A DNA stretch of 64,000 nt, from NCBI GenBank assembly GCA_029204225.1, contig CM055113.1:21473798-21537797 (forward strand). The letters run 5' to 3'. The DNA is from Diphasiastrum complanatum. Taxonomy: Eukaryota > Streptophyta > Lycopodiopsida > Lycopodiales > Lycopodiaceae. Below the pieces are notes generated by a model, which worked only from the letters and a program-made list of their open reading frames with translations, had not been told where the DNA came from and did not search any database. Both the position numbers and the translations under genes were made by a program. Positions 22,001 to 35,300 of this stretch are shown here, piece by piece (position 1 is the stretch's first letter; each line of letters begins with the position of its first letter).

Positions 22001-25000
22001 GACTTCACAAATGTGTGTGCAAGATTGAAAAAAAGTCAAAAAAATTGGCAAATGTTTCCATTCAATACTTGTACTCTCCATTAAGTTTGAAAGTTTTATA
22101 GCAGCTTTAGGACAGATGAGCTTCAAGATTTTACAGTCCAAAATTCATTGGGAAAATAATTTTCAGCAAAAATTCACACAACTTCGTAACAAGTACAAAT
22201 AACAAGTCTGCAAGCCTGGAATCGAATGCAAGCGCATTTACTGGTAACTACACACGACAAGGAAAGACCCCTAACGCTGCAAAGCTTTCTTTCTCCAATC
22301 ATTATCAGCTTAATGTTTTTGAACGTGGTCAACACAATAAAAAATTGAAGATAATTTCATAGCTCGGACTTAGTTTTGAGAATTTAAATGCTCAACCTTA
22401 GAGCTTAAATTTTACAATTCAGTGTATTGATGTCATGTCTAGGATAGTACCCAACATATCAAACGAGATGTAGTGCAATCTTTGACCTTATAAAGTTCAC
22501 TGACAAAGTCTCAGACCATCAACTTCATGCATAGCATGAATGAAATGCTTTGACAAACCCTACTCACTTTACCAAGGCCCAAGAGTAGGCATAGATTACA
22601 TGCACAAAAATATGTCCACATTAGCTTGAATACAAAAAGATGTTCCAGAGGCATAGCATTCCGGAACAAGCAATCCGGAACGCAACGTTCTGGAAAAGAA
22701 AAAAGGCCTAAATTTTTTTATTTACAATTTTACAACCAATGGAACACCCTATTAGGAGACACGCAAACTAGAATATCTACTTTAATTTTGTAGCACATCT
22801 ATGTCAAGTTAGTGACTCGTTGTCATGCCTTCTCAGTGATATCTAGGCCAAACCTTGCATGTTAAAAGTCTAGAGTGTTCAGGAAGGACTGCTACCAAGA
22901 GAGGAAATCAAACTTCATGATTATAAAGGTTTCTGACTTTGGAATTTGGAGTAAGCTTGCTTCAGTTACCAGTAATTGCTTGTTTCATGTGTTAAAGAAT
23001 AGTGCAACAAGGTACAACTCAGTAGAAGAATTCCATAGATGCATTGTGTTCTGGAATGCAAGTTCCGATTACATTCCTGAACGCCCATTTTTTAACGTTC
23101 CGGAATTTTCAAAACGTTCTGTTCTGGAACCCCTTTTTTTTCAAGTTCCTGTAAACTTTTTTCAGTGTCTTTACCAAAAAAAACCCTAAAAAGTTCAAAA
23201 AACAATGACAGATATTATGTATTAGGAATACTGAATAAATTATACACACATTCTTCTTGTTCTCTTGGTTCATTCATATTGTTTTGTAATTTCCTATTTT
23301 TTGGCTTTTGTGTGCAATCATGGTATTTTCTTCCTACACTTCTACTTCCAAGCTACAATATAATATACATATATACACACGCACACACACATATATATAT
23401 GTACTAGTTGGTTAGCCCGTCGTTGACGGGCGGCTGACAATTTGGGTGGCAACTTGTGGTCAAGACGTGTGGATGATGCTCAGAGCAGGGGATTAATGAT
23501 CTACTTAGCCATCCTCCCCCTCCCGGTGGTCTGTGACACAGCATTCTTTTCATTTTCAATTTTTTTTGCAAGATGACGCATTGCGCGTGCCCCTCCATGT
23601 TGCCGAGAGAGTGGAAAATGTAAAGGGGGGTTGTGCCTTGGCCCACCTCCCTCCCCCAGAAAAAATGGGGGGAGACCGGGGTGGGGGAATGTAGCTGTCT
23701 CCCCCACCCTAAAAAATGTATGGGGAGGCTAAATCCTCCCCTTCCTCCCCCCACTCCCATCCACAAACAACACCCCCCCCCCCCCCCCAAAAAAAAACAA
23801 AAAACTTTTTTGTGGGGCTCGGGGATGGGGCCTCTTTATTTTTTCGAGGGGAGGGGAAGGGGTGCAAAAAAAATAAAGAGCCCCCTTAAGAAAACAACTC
23901 TCCCCCACAAATCAGAGATCGAATGTGGCCGGAGGTCACCTCATTGTGGCCTGCCACATGGCAAACCATGCAAGCTTGGGGTTTGCCATGTGGCAAGCCA
24001 CATAGGCCTACCATAGGCTTGTGTAGCAGGCCACATATGCATGTCATAGGCCTGCTATCTGCCAAGCTGTCACACGGCAAGCCACGTAGGTCGGTCAAAC
24101 ACATGGCAAATTATTCAGACTTGGGGTTTCCATGTGGCAAACCATGTAGGCATATCATAGGCTTGCGTGACGAACCAACCAGGCTCTACCACGTAGGCTT
24201 GAGTGGACCTAGAGAGAGAGAGAGAGAGAGAGAGATGGGGCTCGAAAGTTGCCACATGGCAAGCCACATAGGCTTGCCACGTGTGAAACCTTGACAAGTG
24301 GAATGCCACGCAGGACTACCATAGGGCTCCTGTAGCAGGCCACATAGGCATGTCATAGGTCTGTTATCTACCAAGCCTGTCGCAGACTGCCACGTGGCAA
24401 GCCATGTAGGCCTACCCCATGGCAAGTCATGCAAGCTTGGGGTTTGCCATGTGGCAAACCACGTAGTTCTAACATAGGCTTGTGTGGCAAGCCAACCAGC
24501 TCTACCACGTAGGCCTGAGTGGACATAGAGAGAGAGAGAGAGAATTGGGGCTCCAAAGTTGCCACATGGCAAGCCACGTAGGCTTGCCACATGGAAAACC
24601 ATGTGGGACTGGCCATGTGGCAAGCCACGTAGGCCTGCCACATGGCAAATCATGCAAGCTTGGGTTTTGCCACATGATAAGCCATGTAGGCCTATCATAG
24701 GTTTGTGCGGCAAGCCAACCGATTCGTGCCATGTAGGCCTGAGTGGACCCAGAGAGAGAGAGAGAGAGAGGTGGCTTCGAAAGTTGACACGAGGCAAGCC
24801 ATGTAGGCCTACCATAGGCTTGCATGGCAGACCACATAGGCATGGCATAGGCCTCATGTCTGCCATGCAAGCATGTTGCAGGTTGCCACATAGGCTTGCC
24901 ATAGGCTTGTGTGGCAAGCCAACCAGGCTCTGCCACATAGGCTTGCGTGGACCTAGTTCTTTTGGCAACATTGTCATCATAATCATTTTGCAACTTCAAC

Positions 25001-28000
25001 ATTTCCCTTTTGCTAACATTTTGACAAAATCTTTTGTGGATCATCAAGGATTATTTTATAAAATATTACAAATAGCTACTTGAACCATAAGTCCACAATC
25101 TATTGATGTGATTTGGACCCTATGGATATTTAGGATTCTTAACATCTATTAGAACATTATTGATTGAAGTGCATTCATTGGACCCAAAAACAAGGTGCAC
25201 GGCCACAAAAGCGGAAGGGGGCAAATTTTTTTACAGTGGGCTATTGGAGTCGAATCTTCGCGTGTGAATAGTCGCTCAGCGATACGGAGGTGGTGCACAC
25301 AGTGCCAGGGGGATCTGAGCTTCGTGGCGATCGAAACCATCGATTTCGGATTTTTGGTAAGTGTAGGCATGAGTTTTTGCAAGTGTTGACATTGAGCTAT
25401 AGGCAACCAAATCGAGCGAAGTTTGGCTCTAGATCACCTTTCATCATGCCCACGGTAATTCCTACGGTGTCAATTTCAGCTGTTACAGTGAGTATAGCAA
25501 GATTTGAACGCCACACTCCAAATGCATGTGTATTTTTGCCATTTTCACAAAATGACTTGTAGGCATTCTCGATTGAGGTGATGTTTGAGTCTAGAATGCA
25601 TTTCCACATGCCTGCAAAGACTCCTGTGACGTTCACTTTGCCCGTCTCCGTCCGTATCACAAATTTCAATTTCCATGCACTAATTCCATGTATTTTAGGG
25701 TTTAGGGTTGGCGCATCGTGCAAGCATCTGCCTTTTAGGCCTACACTACACTCCTTTACGTCTGCACGGACTCCCACGCGAACGGCATTCGCCCGTTATC
25801 GCTCGTACTGAAATAATTCAATCCAACGCCCTAATCCCATGTGTTTTTGGCACTTGCTCTGATAATATGCATTGGATTGTGATGTATGCTCTGATGTTTT
25901 GAGCTCTATTTTAGTCTGGTAATGTTGTTCAATGCAGTGTATTTTTCTTCTATTGAACGTTTGCTTGCTTATTTCTATTTGCAGGTTTGATCTCGTGTTG
26001 ACACGATGCCGATGCGAGGCCAAGGCCTTTGGACCGAGGTTGATCTTACAGAGGGGGATGTGGCTAGACACACCATGGCACAGGAGTCCGCAAATGGAGA
26101 TGCTTGCATTGTGGTGGGATCTTCACAGGATCGTTCACCAGGGTTAGGGCTCACTTACTGCGGGTCCAGATGGGCAGGTATTGGGCATATCTGATTGCCC
26201 CAGGATTTCTGATGAGCAGGTGCAGAGGTTGATGGACATGTACGGGGCCGACAGCAGGGCCTGGTTCAGAGCCACGAGCATCAGATGAGCACGTTGGATC
26301 AATGGCAGCGGGGGTCCTTCTCGTCCCTCTTCTTTGGCAGCAGATGCACCGCATGCTTCGACAGGTCCTGCCAGAGAGAGTGACACCCCTCCAGGACGAT
26401 CAGACACACCCACAGATCAGCCATCCATTGGGCACGCTAGACCATGAGTGCCATATGTACAGCAGAGAGGGCGTAGGCCTAGACAGCAGAACCTTGATCG
26501 ATGCGGGTGTTAGAGAGAGCAGCAGGCCTAGTGCACTCGACTTTTTTGGCCAGTTCTTTTACGAGTGCGGCATTCCTTTTGTTGTTGCTGACACTTGGGT
26601 GTTCAGGGAGCTCTGCACGCAGATTGCAGCAGTGGATGCTACATGGAGGCCTCCCAGGCGAGAGGCACTGCGAGGCAGGATGCTTCGTCAGGAGGAGGAG
26701 ACCATCACGCGGGAGCTGAGTTTCATTCGCTGAGCTTGGCAAACGTAAGTACTTTGTCTCCATAAACTTTCTGCATGTGTTTCATTTTGCTGGTAGCGCA
26801 ATTTTTGCATGTGGCTAATGGGAGCTTTGTGGCAGGTATGGATGCACGATATTGAGTGATGCATTGACCGACATTCGTCGACGATACGTCATCAATATCT
26901 TGGTTTCTTGCCCGCTTGGCACGGTATTCCTATGTGGCGTCGATGCCACTCGAGGTGGTGGAGCCATCACAGCCGACTTCATATGGGAGGCTGTTAGAGA
27001 TGTTATTGCAGACATCGGGGTGGAGCACATGGATCAGGTTGTCACGGACAACGGCACAAACTGCAAGCAAATGGGAGAGATTATGACGAGGGAGCACCCC
27101 AGCATTGTGTGGACACCCTGTGTCGTACACTGCACAAACTTGCTCATCCATGACTTATGTGCACTTCCATGGATCATAGAGGTATAATTTTTTCCATTTG
27201 CTATGCTATCTTCCTTGACACTTGCTCCATGCTGCTAACCACATCTCAAGTATTGTCTAAACTTTTTACTGAATGTCTGTGTTGCAGATCACTTCTACGG
27301 CCATGCGCCTGGTCACTTTCGTCACTAGGAACTTCTTGGTGCTAGAGCGATTGATAGTAGTGAAGGACGCATTGCGGCGGATGGTTTCTAGCAAGGCCTT
27401 CAGGGACTTTAGAGGCATCAACGCACATGGGACGTTTTTCCAGTTTGACGATGAGTTCTGGACACATGCTGAGGAGATTGTCGGGTTCCTTCGACCCATT
27501 TTCTTTTTGCTGTGCCTGGTAGACGGTGAGGGGTGCACTCTCGGTCTCATTTACGAGTTCATGGACCGTATCAACGAGGCGATTCAGACGTCGGCCTTGG
27601 ACGAGGATAGATATGACTTTTCAGTGTCTAGTTTGTTGTTTCTCACTCAAGTTTGTTGCATTTCTTTTATGCTACGGTGCAGAGTATTGTAATTTGTCTG
27701 TTGCAGGAGGGACGAGATCTTGCAGATATGGGAGGCCAAATGGGACTACTTCCACCGACCCATCCACGTCGTAGCGCCCACATGTTGCACCCCTTGTGGC
27801 ACTCTACCCGGGATTTGGACGATTCGGAGCTGCACCGTGGATGGGTGGAGTACAGGGAGCATCTATGGCCCGGATCAGGTATGTGTGAGAAATCGCTTGG
27901 TAGTCTAAATACTACAGTAGTGTACTCACTGCTAGTGTGTGAATTCGAGGGGACTTACACGTGCCATGTTTCTTCTGCCAACAGGTCTGATGCTCAAGAA

Positions 28001-29271
28001 CATGGCACACCAGCTGATCACATTTGAGCGCTTCCAATTTCCTTTTGATAGAGAGCAGTGTCGACTGAGGGAGGATCACCGTTACGTGGTGGAGCACCCA
28101 TAGGCGCAGCACAGGTGACTTGCGACGATTGCCCGAGAGTCCTTGCACAGGACTGTTCAGCATCTGCTTGTGAGCGGAATTGGAGCACCTGGGCCTTGTA
28201 TCAAACGCAGAAGAGGAACAGGCTATCCATCGAGCACTGTAGGCGGTTGGTGTTTGTGAACACCAACAGCCGTATGCTGAGGCACACACGCGGAGAAGGC
28301 TAGATGATCGAGCTAAGTCACATTATTACCCCCTGTTTCTTGCTATGCTTTGACGAATTGAATTGCTTTCGAAATATGCAATAAATTGCAAAATACCTGC
28401 CTGACAACAATGTATTGTTCGGGTTGCAGGTGAACCCTGACTCTTGCTTGGTGGACTCGGCAGCTACTGCTCCTCGAGCAACACCCACGCAGGAGGAGAT
28501 GGATGATGAGATCTATAGACAGGCACAGGCTGACGCACGGGCTTTACGAGAGAAGGTGCGGGAGAGGGCTGAGGAGGGAGATGACGAGGGCTCGGAGGGT
28601 GGAGAGGAGCTTAGGGCTGATAATGAGGAGGAGGAGTGGGTTGAGGGGGATACGAAGGAGGAGGGGCGGAGGCACAAGGGGATGACCTGGCTGAGGACCC
28701 TGATGCGGAGACAGAGGAGGAGCCAGCCATTCCTGCACGTAGGCGTAGAGGGAGACCTAGAGGTTTTGGGAAGGGGGGGGCTGAGTTCACTTTTTGTAGA
28801 CAAGAGTGGAGCATCACAGGCAGCCGTCGGCCAGGCATCATCATAGTGGGTAGGGCCATCCCAAGGCATAGGATCACAGCCACCTGACACACAGACATGC
28901 AGGCCTAGACACGGGGGTGGGGGCAGCTAGAGGGGGGCCAGAGGAGGGGAGAGAGGTAGGGGGAGGATCCGAGCTAGAGAGCACGCAGCAGAGCCAGGGC
29001 CACACCACGGCGTATGGTTCGCTCTGATTCTGATTCATCTGCAAACCCTCGGGATCAGCAGACAGGCACAGACTCAGATGATTTTGACTACCACGACTCC
29101 GACGAGTCTTAGTTGTATAGTTTTCATTATTTTCATGGAACATCATTGTACCCCATTTTGGTGCCATGTGGCCCGATATTCATATTTATGATGATCCTAT
29201 TCACAACAGTGTCATGATTCAGTACTGTTCTTTATGGTTTTAGTTAACTTCGGTTTTATGGTCTATGGTTG

Positions 29272-29348
<77 letters not shown>

Positions 29349-32300
29349 TTATTAATGTCCTTGAAATATCCTAAGGTATATAAGACTAATAAAAGGTACA
29401 TGTCAAGTACGCACAATAGGAGCGTAAAAGCTCAAACATCTACAGAAATAATAACTGCGAAAAAAGCCAGAAGATGGCTAGCAGTCACAATACATCATCA
29501 TGATAAAGTAGATGAAACTGTCACTGGACGGCGGGCTGCAAATCTCTGTCTTTGAGTGAACTGTCGGTGTCGTCTCTGCTGCTGTGGAGCTGTGGGCTGT
29601 GGCCTATGGGCTGGTCGTCTCTCTACGCTTCTACACTGTCTCTGACGTCTATGTATGGAAGCATCTGGAAACTCAACCTCTCCATCAGAATCACTACTCT
29701 CCTGTCTTTGTCTCCGACGAGATAAGCACTCCCTGATGCTCAGCTATAACAAGGGGGGGGGGGGGGGGTGGGGGGGGGGTCCGTGTCTAGTCTCACCATC
29801 CTCAAATCTGACATCTCCCGAATCATCAGTGCAACACATCTGGGATCCTCATATGATATCAAGGTAGAGAGTGTGGCTGGGTGATCTCGAAACAAGCAGT
29901 AATATCTCCCACGGAAATGGAACTCATCCTATACCTCATGTGTATCACACATACCACAGATCCGAGCCTCTCGCGGTGTGCTACTATATCTGCCAATCTC
30001 AATGGCTAGCTGGTGTGAGGAAACCCGAAACTGACCCATCGCAATCTGCAGTCTATGTGAGATACTCTCCATCAAATATCCAGGTACTATAGGACACCCA
30101 GCTGGATCCCGAGATAGAAAATGTGTATGATAAAACTCAGTCTTTCTCCTCAGTGGACCTCGCCATGTGCTCTGAAGATACGCTCTGTACAGATGGCCGC
30201 GAATATACTGATGAGTGCCAGCAGGTAAGTCAGTAATCTGAATAGCCAATGTAGAAAAGAGACGGCGAGCCCGAAAATACCATGAGGAGTGTCCCTCAAA
30301 ATGTAAGTGTCGGGATGATGACAAAGCTGATGATTTGCAAGACCCAGCTATGGAGTATCTTAACTCAAATGCTAGATCAACTATGAAAGCTTGAGAAACT
30401 TGGCTACGGAAAATATCACACACAAGGAGAATTGCATAAGCACCTCACAAACTCAAAAGTCTCAAGAAGAAATGAATTGCTAGAGAGAGAGAGGAGGGCG
30501 TGGGTCCTCCAAATCCCTTGTGAGGCAAGCACCTCCTTTACATGCATGGAAAGTCTAGGTGTCAACCATAGGAGTGAGCTACTTGGCCAAGTGGGCCACT
30601 TGCACTAATTTACTTAACTTACAAAAAGGGGGTCTCATGCATTTAATTAAAACATGCCCCATGAGTTATGTACAACTTAACTAATGCTTAGCCAAAGGGG
30701 GAAAATAGGCATTACTCTTCAACACCCCCCCCTTAATGGCAATTTTATTCAAACTGACACCCAACAAAGTTCTGAACTTTTCAAACTTATCTTTACTAAG
30801 TGGTTTAGTAAAAATATCAGCTATCTGGTCGTTGGTGTCACAATAAACTAGCTCGATCTCCCCACTATGCACTTTCTCTCGTATAAAATGCTGGTCCACC
30901 TCTATGTGTTTCGTCCGTGCATGATAGACTGGATTCCTCGCAAGCTGAATGCAACTTTGGTTATCACAATGTAACAATGTAGGTCTTACTTGAGCAATCC
31001 GCATGTCCTCAAGTAGACGACGTAACCAAATGGCTTCACAGGCGGACCTCGTAGTTGCCCTGTACTCAGCTTCGGTAGATGATAGAGCAATAGTAGGCTG
31101 CTTCTTACTGCACCATGATATAGCCCCTGAACCTAGGCTGAAACAATAGCCTGTCGTCGATCTCCGATCGTCTCTATCACCTGCCCAATCAGAATCTAAA
31201 TAACCCTCCAGCTGAAGGTCCCCGTAATCTGTGTATCCAATCCCATAAGTCATTGTCCCTCTCACGTATCGTAGGATCCGCTTGGCTGCCTTCCAATGTG
31301 CTTCGGTAGGCTTACTCATGAATTGACTTGCAATCCCAACAGCATAAGCAATATCTGGCTTGGTGGTAGTAAGGTAAATCAGGCTGCCCACTAACTGACG
31401 ATAGAGCGTCTCATCTGCAAATGCTGGACCATCACCTTTTGATGGCTTGTTGCTTGCATCCATGGGTGTGCTGATTGGTTTGCTTTCTTGCATGTTAAAC
31501 CTCTTCAATAATTTCTGTGCATACTTTGCCTGTGAGGTAAAAAGACAACGCTTCCCTTTCCAAACTTCAACTCCTAGGCAATAGTGTAGCAAACCCAAAT
31601 CTTTCATCTCAAACTCACTAGAAAGATTCTTCTTAACACAAGCAATAAGCTTCTTATTGCTTCCCGTGATGAGTAGATCATCCACATAGAGCACAACAAC
31701 CACAAAGTCTTCTCCTTCCCTGAAGACATAAAGATTGCAATCAAACTTACTCTTCTCAAACCCTTGCCTCGCAAAGTACTCATCAATTCGGCTATACCAA
31801 GCCCTTGGCGCCTGTTTGAGCCCATACAAGGCTTTCCTAAGCCTGCAAACCAGATTCTCCTTGCCTGTTATTTCAAATCCCTGCGGTTGTTCCATGTAAA
31901 CCTCCTCCTGTAGGTGCCCATTAAGAAAGGCACTTTTGACATCCATTTGATGGACATCCCAATCAAAATATGAGGCTATAGCCAAAATGGTCCTGATAGA
32001 TGTCATCTTAGCAACAGGTGCGAATGTCTCATCATAGTCTAGCCCCTCTTGCTGAGCATAGCCTTTCGCCACCAACCTTGCCTTGTACTTGTCCACTGTT
32101 CCATTGGCATGAAACTTGGTCTTATAGACCCACTTGCAACCTATTGGTTGCTTCCCTTCTGGCAATGTAGTGAGCTCCCATGTGTCATTCTTAGCAATGG
32201 AGTCGTACTCCTCCTGCATGCCATGTTGCCATACCTGTTCTCTCATGGCTTCGTGAAAGAACTGTGGCTCATCTGCATTCAGAATAGTGGACATAAGAGC

Positions 32301-35300
32301 AAAGTTAGTCTCTTGTCTCTCATGAGACCTAAGAGATCTTCTGACACCCTGTTCACTGCTCTCTCCTTCTTCCATCATTTGACCTACTTTGATTGTTTCC
32401 CAATACCACCTAGGTAGCTTCTTCCTAGCAGCAGGTGATGTGGATGGTGACCATGTATCCCATGGTACTGTCTTAGTCTTCCGTTTGTCCCCAACTTCGG
32501 CTTCTGGTACTTGGCCAAAAAGAGGTCTCGAACTAGTAGGTTCGATTTCCTGTTGTTGCTCCTACACTTGAGGCTCACAGGACTCTTGACTAGGATCCTC
32601 ATCCGTGGAATCAATCAAGGGTATGAACTCAGTAGTTCCTTCCTTCTCCTGCTCCTGTATCTTGGGTGAATGCTCTTCATCAAAGATGACATCTCGACTT
32701 AGGATCTTCTTCCTGTTTTCGAGATCATATAGCACATAAGCTTTCTCACCTTCACTATACCCAAGAAAGACACACTTCATGGATTTTGCATCAAGTTTCT
32801 TCCGCAAGTCCTTTGGTATATGTGCATATGCAGTACACCCAAATACTCGAAGGCTGCCCACTTTGGGCTTGTTGCCACTATATGCTTCTTCTGGCGTGAT
32901 TCCTTCAACTGCTTTGGTTGGACTTCTATTCGATAGAAAAACAGCAGTTGCTACCGCTTCCACCCAAAAAGAACTTGGCAAGCCCTTTGCCTTTAGCATG
33001 CTCCTCGCACACTCAACTATAGACCTGTTTTTCCGCTCAGCCACGCCGTTATGCTACGATGTATGTGGAGCAGTAAACTGTCTCTTTATCCCAGCTTTGC
33101 AAAGATCTTTGAACTCATCAGAAATATACTCACCACCCTTATCTGACCTGAGAGTCTTTAACCTCTTCCCTGTGTGGTTTTCCACCATAGCTTTCCACTG
33201 TTTGAAGTATTTGAACGCTTCAGATTTCAGCTTCAGAAAATAGACCCATACCTTCCGTGAGAAATCATCTACGAAGGTCATGAGATAGTATGCCCCCCCT
33301 GTTGATTTGACCTGCATGGGACCGCATAAATCTGGCACAAGCTCAAGAATGCCCTTGGCCCTGGTAGCTTTCTCCTTTGGAAACTTTTTCCTCTGTTGCT
33401 TCCCTAGTGCACAAGCCTCACATGTATCTGAAGAAGACTTAATGCTAGGAAGATCTACTACCATTCTGTGCCTGTTCAAAACTTGCAAACTTTTATAATT
33501 CAAATGACCATATCTCTCGTGCCAAAGCTTGTCCCGATTAGTATCCCTTGCAGACAAGGCCTCTTGGCTAGGAATGATTGTGAAAAGCTTGTAAAGACCT
33601 CCTCCTTGCATTCCCTTGGCTACCACCTTGAAGTTCTGATCTTTGTCTTTTACCAAACATGTAGAATCATTAAACTCTACCACCATGTTCTGTTTGGTAA
33701 TGGCACCAACAGATAGCAAGTTCTTAGCCAACCCTGGTACATGCAACACACTTTTAATTTCCTTCACCTCACCTGATGACAGCTGTATTGCAACTGTGCC
33801 TTTGCCCCTCACCATACGTGTAGAATTATCTCCAAGGCAAACATGTTGACCATCTTCTATCTCCTCATAGGTGCTGAACCAATCTCTATGAGGTGTCATG
33901 TGCTTTGAGGCTCCAGAATCAATGTACCATCCACCAAATGTGGATTCAGATGATAGGGCTGCGGTGAATAGCTCAAGCACACCAGATTGCTCCTCCTCTG
34001 CAACTTTGTCAACAAAGTGACCCTGCTGGTTCTTTCCCTTCTTCTGATCACTTTTGCTTCTTCCTGCATTCCAAGGCAAAATGCCCATACTTACCACTAT
34101 AGTTGCAGTTGCCCTTCCTCTTGGGTGTAGATGAGGAATTGGTGCTTGACTCCTCTCCAACCTGTAACTTGGACACCTGCTGCTCCAAGCTTTGCTTTGA
34201 GTTCTTCTTTTTGCCTTTGCCTTTCTTCTGAAAGTTTTGCTTCTTCTTAGAAGCAAATGCAAGCTCTGGATTATCTTCCCTTTCAGAAAGATTCTTCCTT
34301 CTCATCTCCTCCTGTAAAAGAAGACCACATAACTCCCCAAAGGTTGGGAGTTTCTCCCTAGCAAAAAGGGACATCACATAGTCTTGATAGTTGAATGACA
34401 AGTTGTTCAAGACTATGGGGACAATACTCCTGTCACTTACTTTCTCTCCAACTGAAGCAAGCTGATCCATTAGGTCCTTGACCTTTGTAATATGATCACC
34501 AATTGTTGCACCTGCTTCCATCTTGAGAGTATGTAACCTGCTTTGCAAATACACCAGCTTGGCTGAATCCACTATTTCAAACATAGACTTCAGAATTGTC
34601 CAAGCATCAGCTGCATCCCTTGCATTGCAAATGTGGGGAATAATATTGTCCTTGATAGAAAGATTGATTATCCTATGAGCTTTCTGTCTCCTGTTCATGT
34701 AGTCCTTCAATTCAGGATCAGATGTTGGTACAGGTTCTGTACCTATCATCACCTCCCAGCAATTCTTGTCCATCAAGATATTAGCTATCTTGAACTTCTA
34801 CACTCTGTAGTTTGTGCCATCTAGTTTGCTAGATTCACCCAGCAAACTCTCCCCAAGACTAGCCATGCTAAAATCTGTGCTTAAACAGAAGCTCAACCTG
34901 AAAAAGATCAGAAAAGAACAACTTCCAGCAACAAGGGTTTGACCCCAAACTAGGGTATGTAGCCACTTCAAGGCAACCATTCAGCTCCTGCTTTTGTCTT
35001 TGCCACTTGGTATGGCCTCACTAGCACAAGCACTAGGCCCCACTGGAACAGAAACCAGAAGCCCCTACAAAAAGTGCGCCCTACTTTTGTGTAAGCTCCT
35101 CCAGAAAGACTCCCCAAAACTTAGCCAGATTTAGAAAGTTTCTGGATCATCCCACTCCCCTTGCGAATAGCTCTCCAACAGTGCAAGACTCCACCTGATC
35201 TGACACCTGTAGATCAAATGCTCCCTCTTTCAAGATTGAGGTGCTTGTAGAAGATGAGAATCTTCTCAAGAATCTAAGCACTGAAGTTTCTCTCACTCAC

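Noticed and set aside
23404..23790. 128-codon Gly/Pro-rich minus-strand frame
   Set aside because: Arises from G and C runs in low-complexity sequence; no domain and no conserved start.
23930..24960. CRISPR-like repeat array
   Set aside because: Units are contiguous and variable without unique spacers, and the context is a plant intron.
24186..24986. 266-codon minus-strand frame
   Set aside because: It runs through a tandem repeat array whose unit length keeps frames open; several other frames are equally open there.
28513..28890. 125-codon minus-strand frame, Ser/Pro-rich
   Set aside because: Antisense shadow of the acidic hAT copy 2 tail.
29265..29555. Frame starting MVGERERER
   Set aside because: Covers the GA tail of LINE-1 and its antisense 3' UTR.
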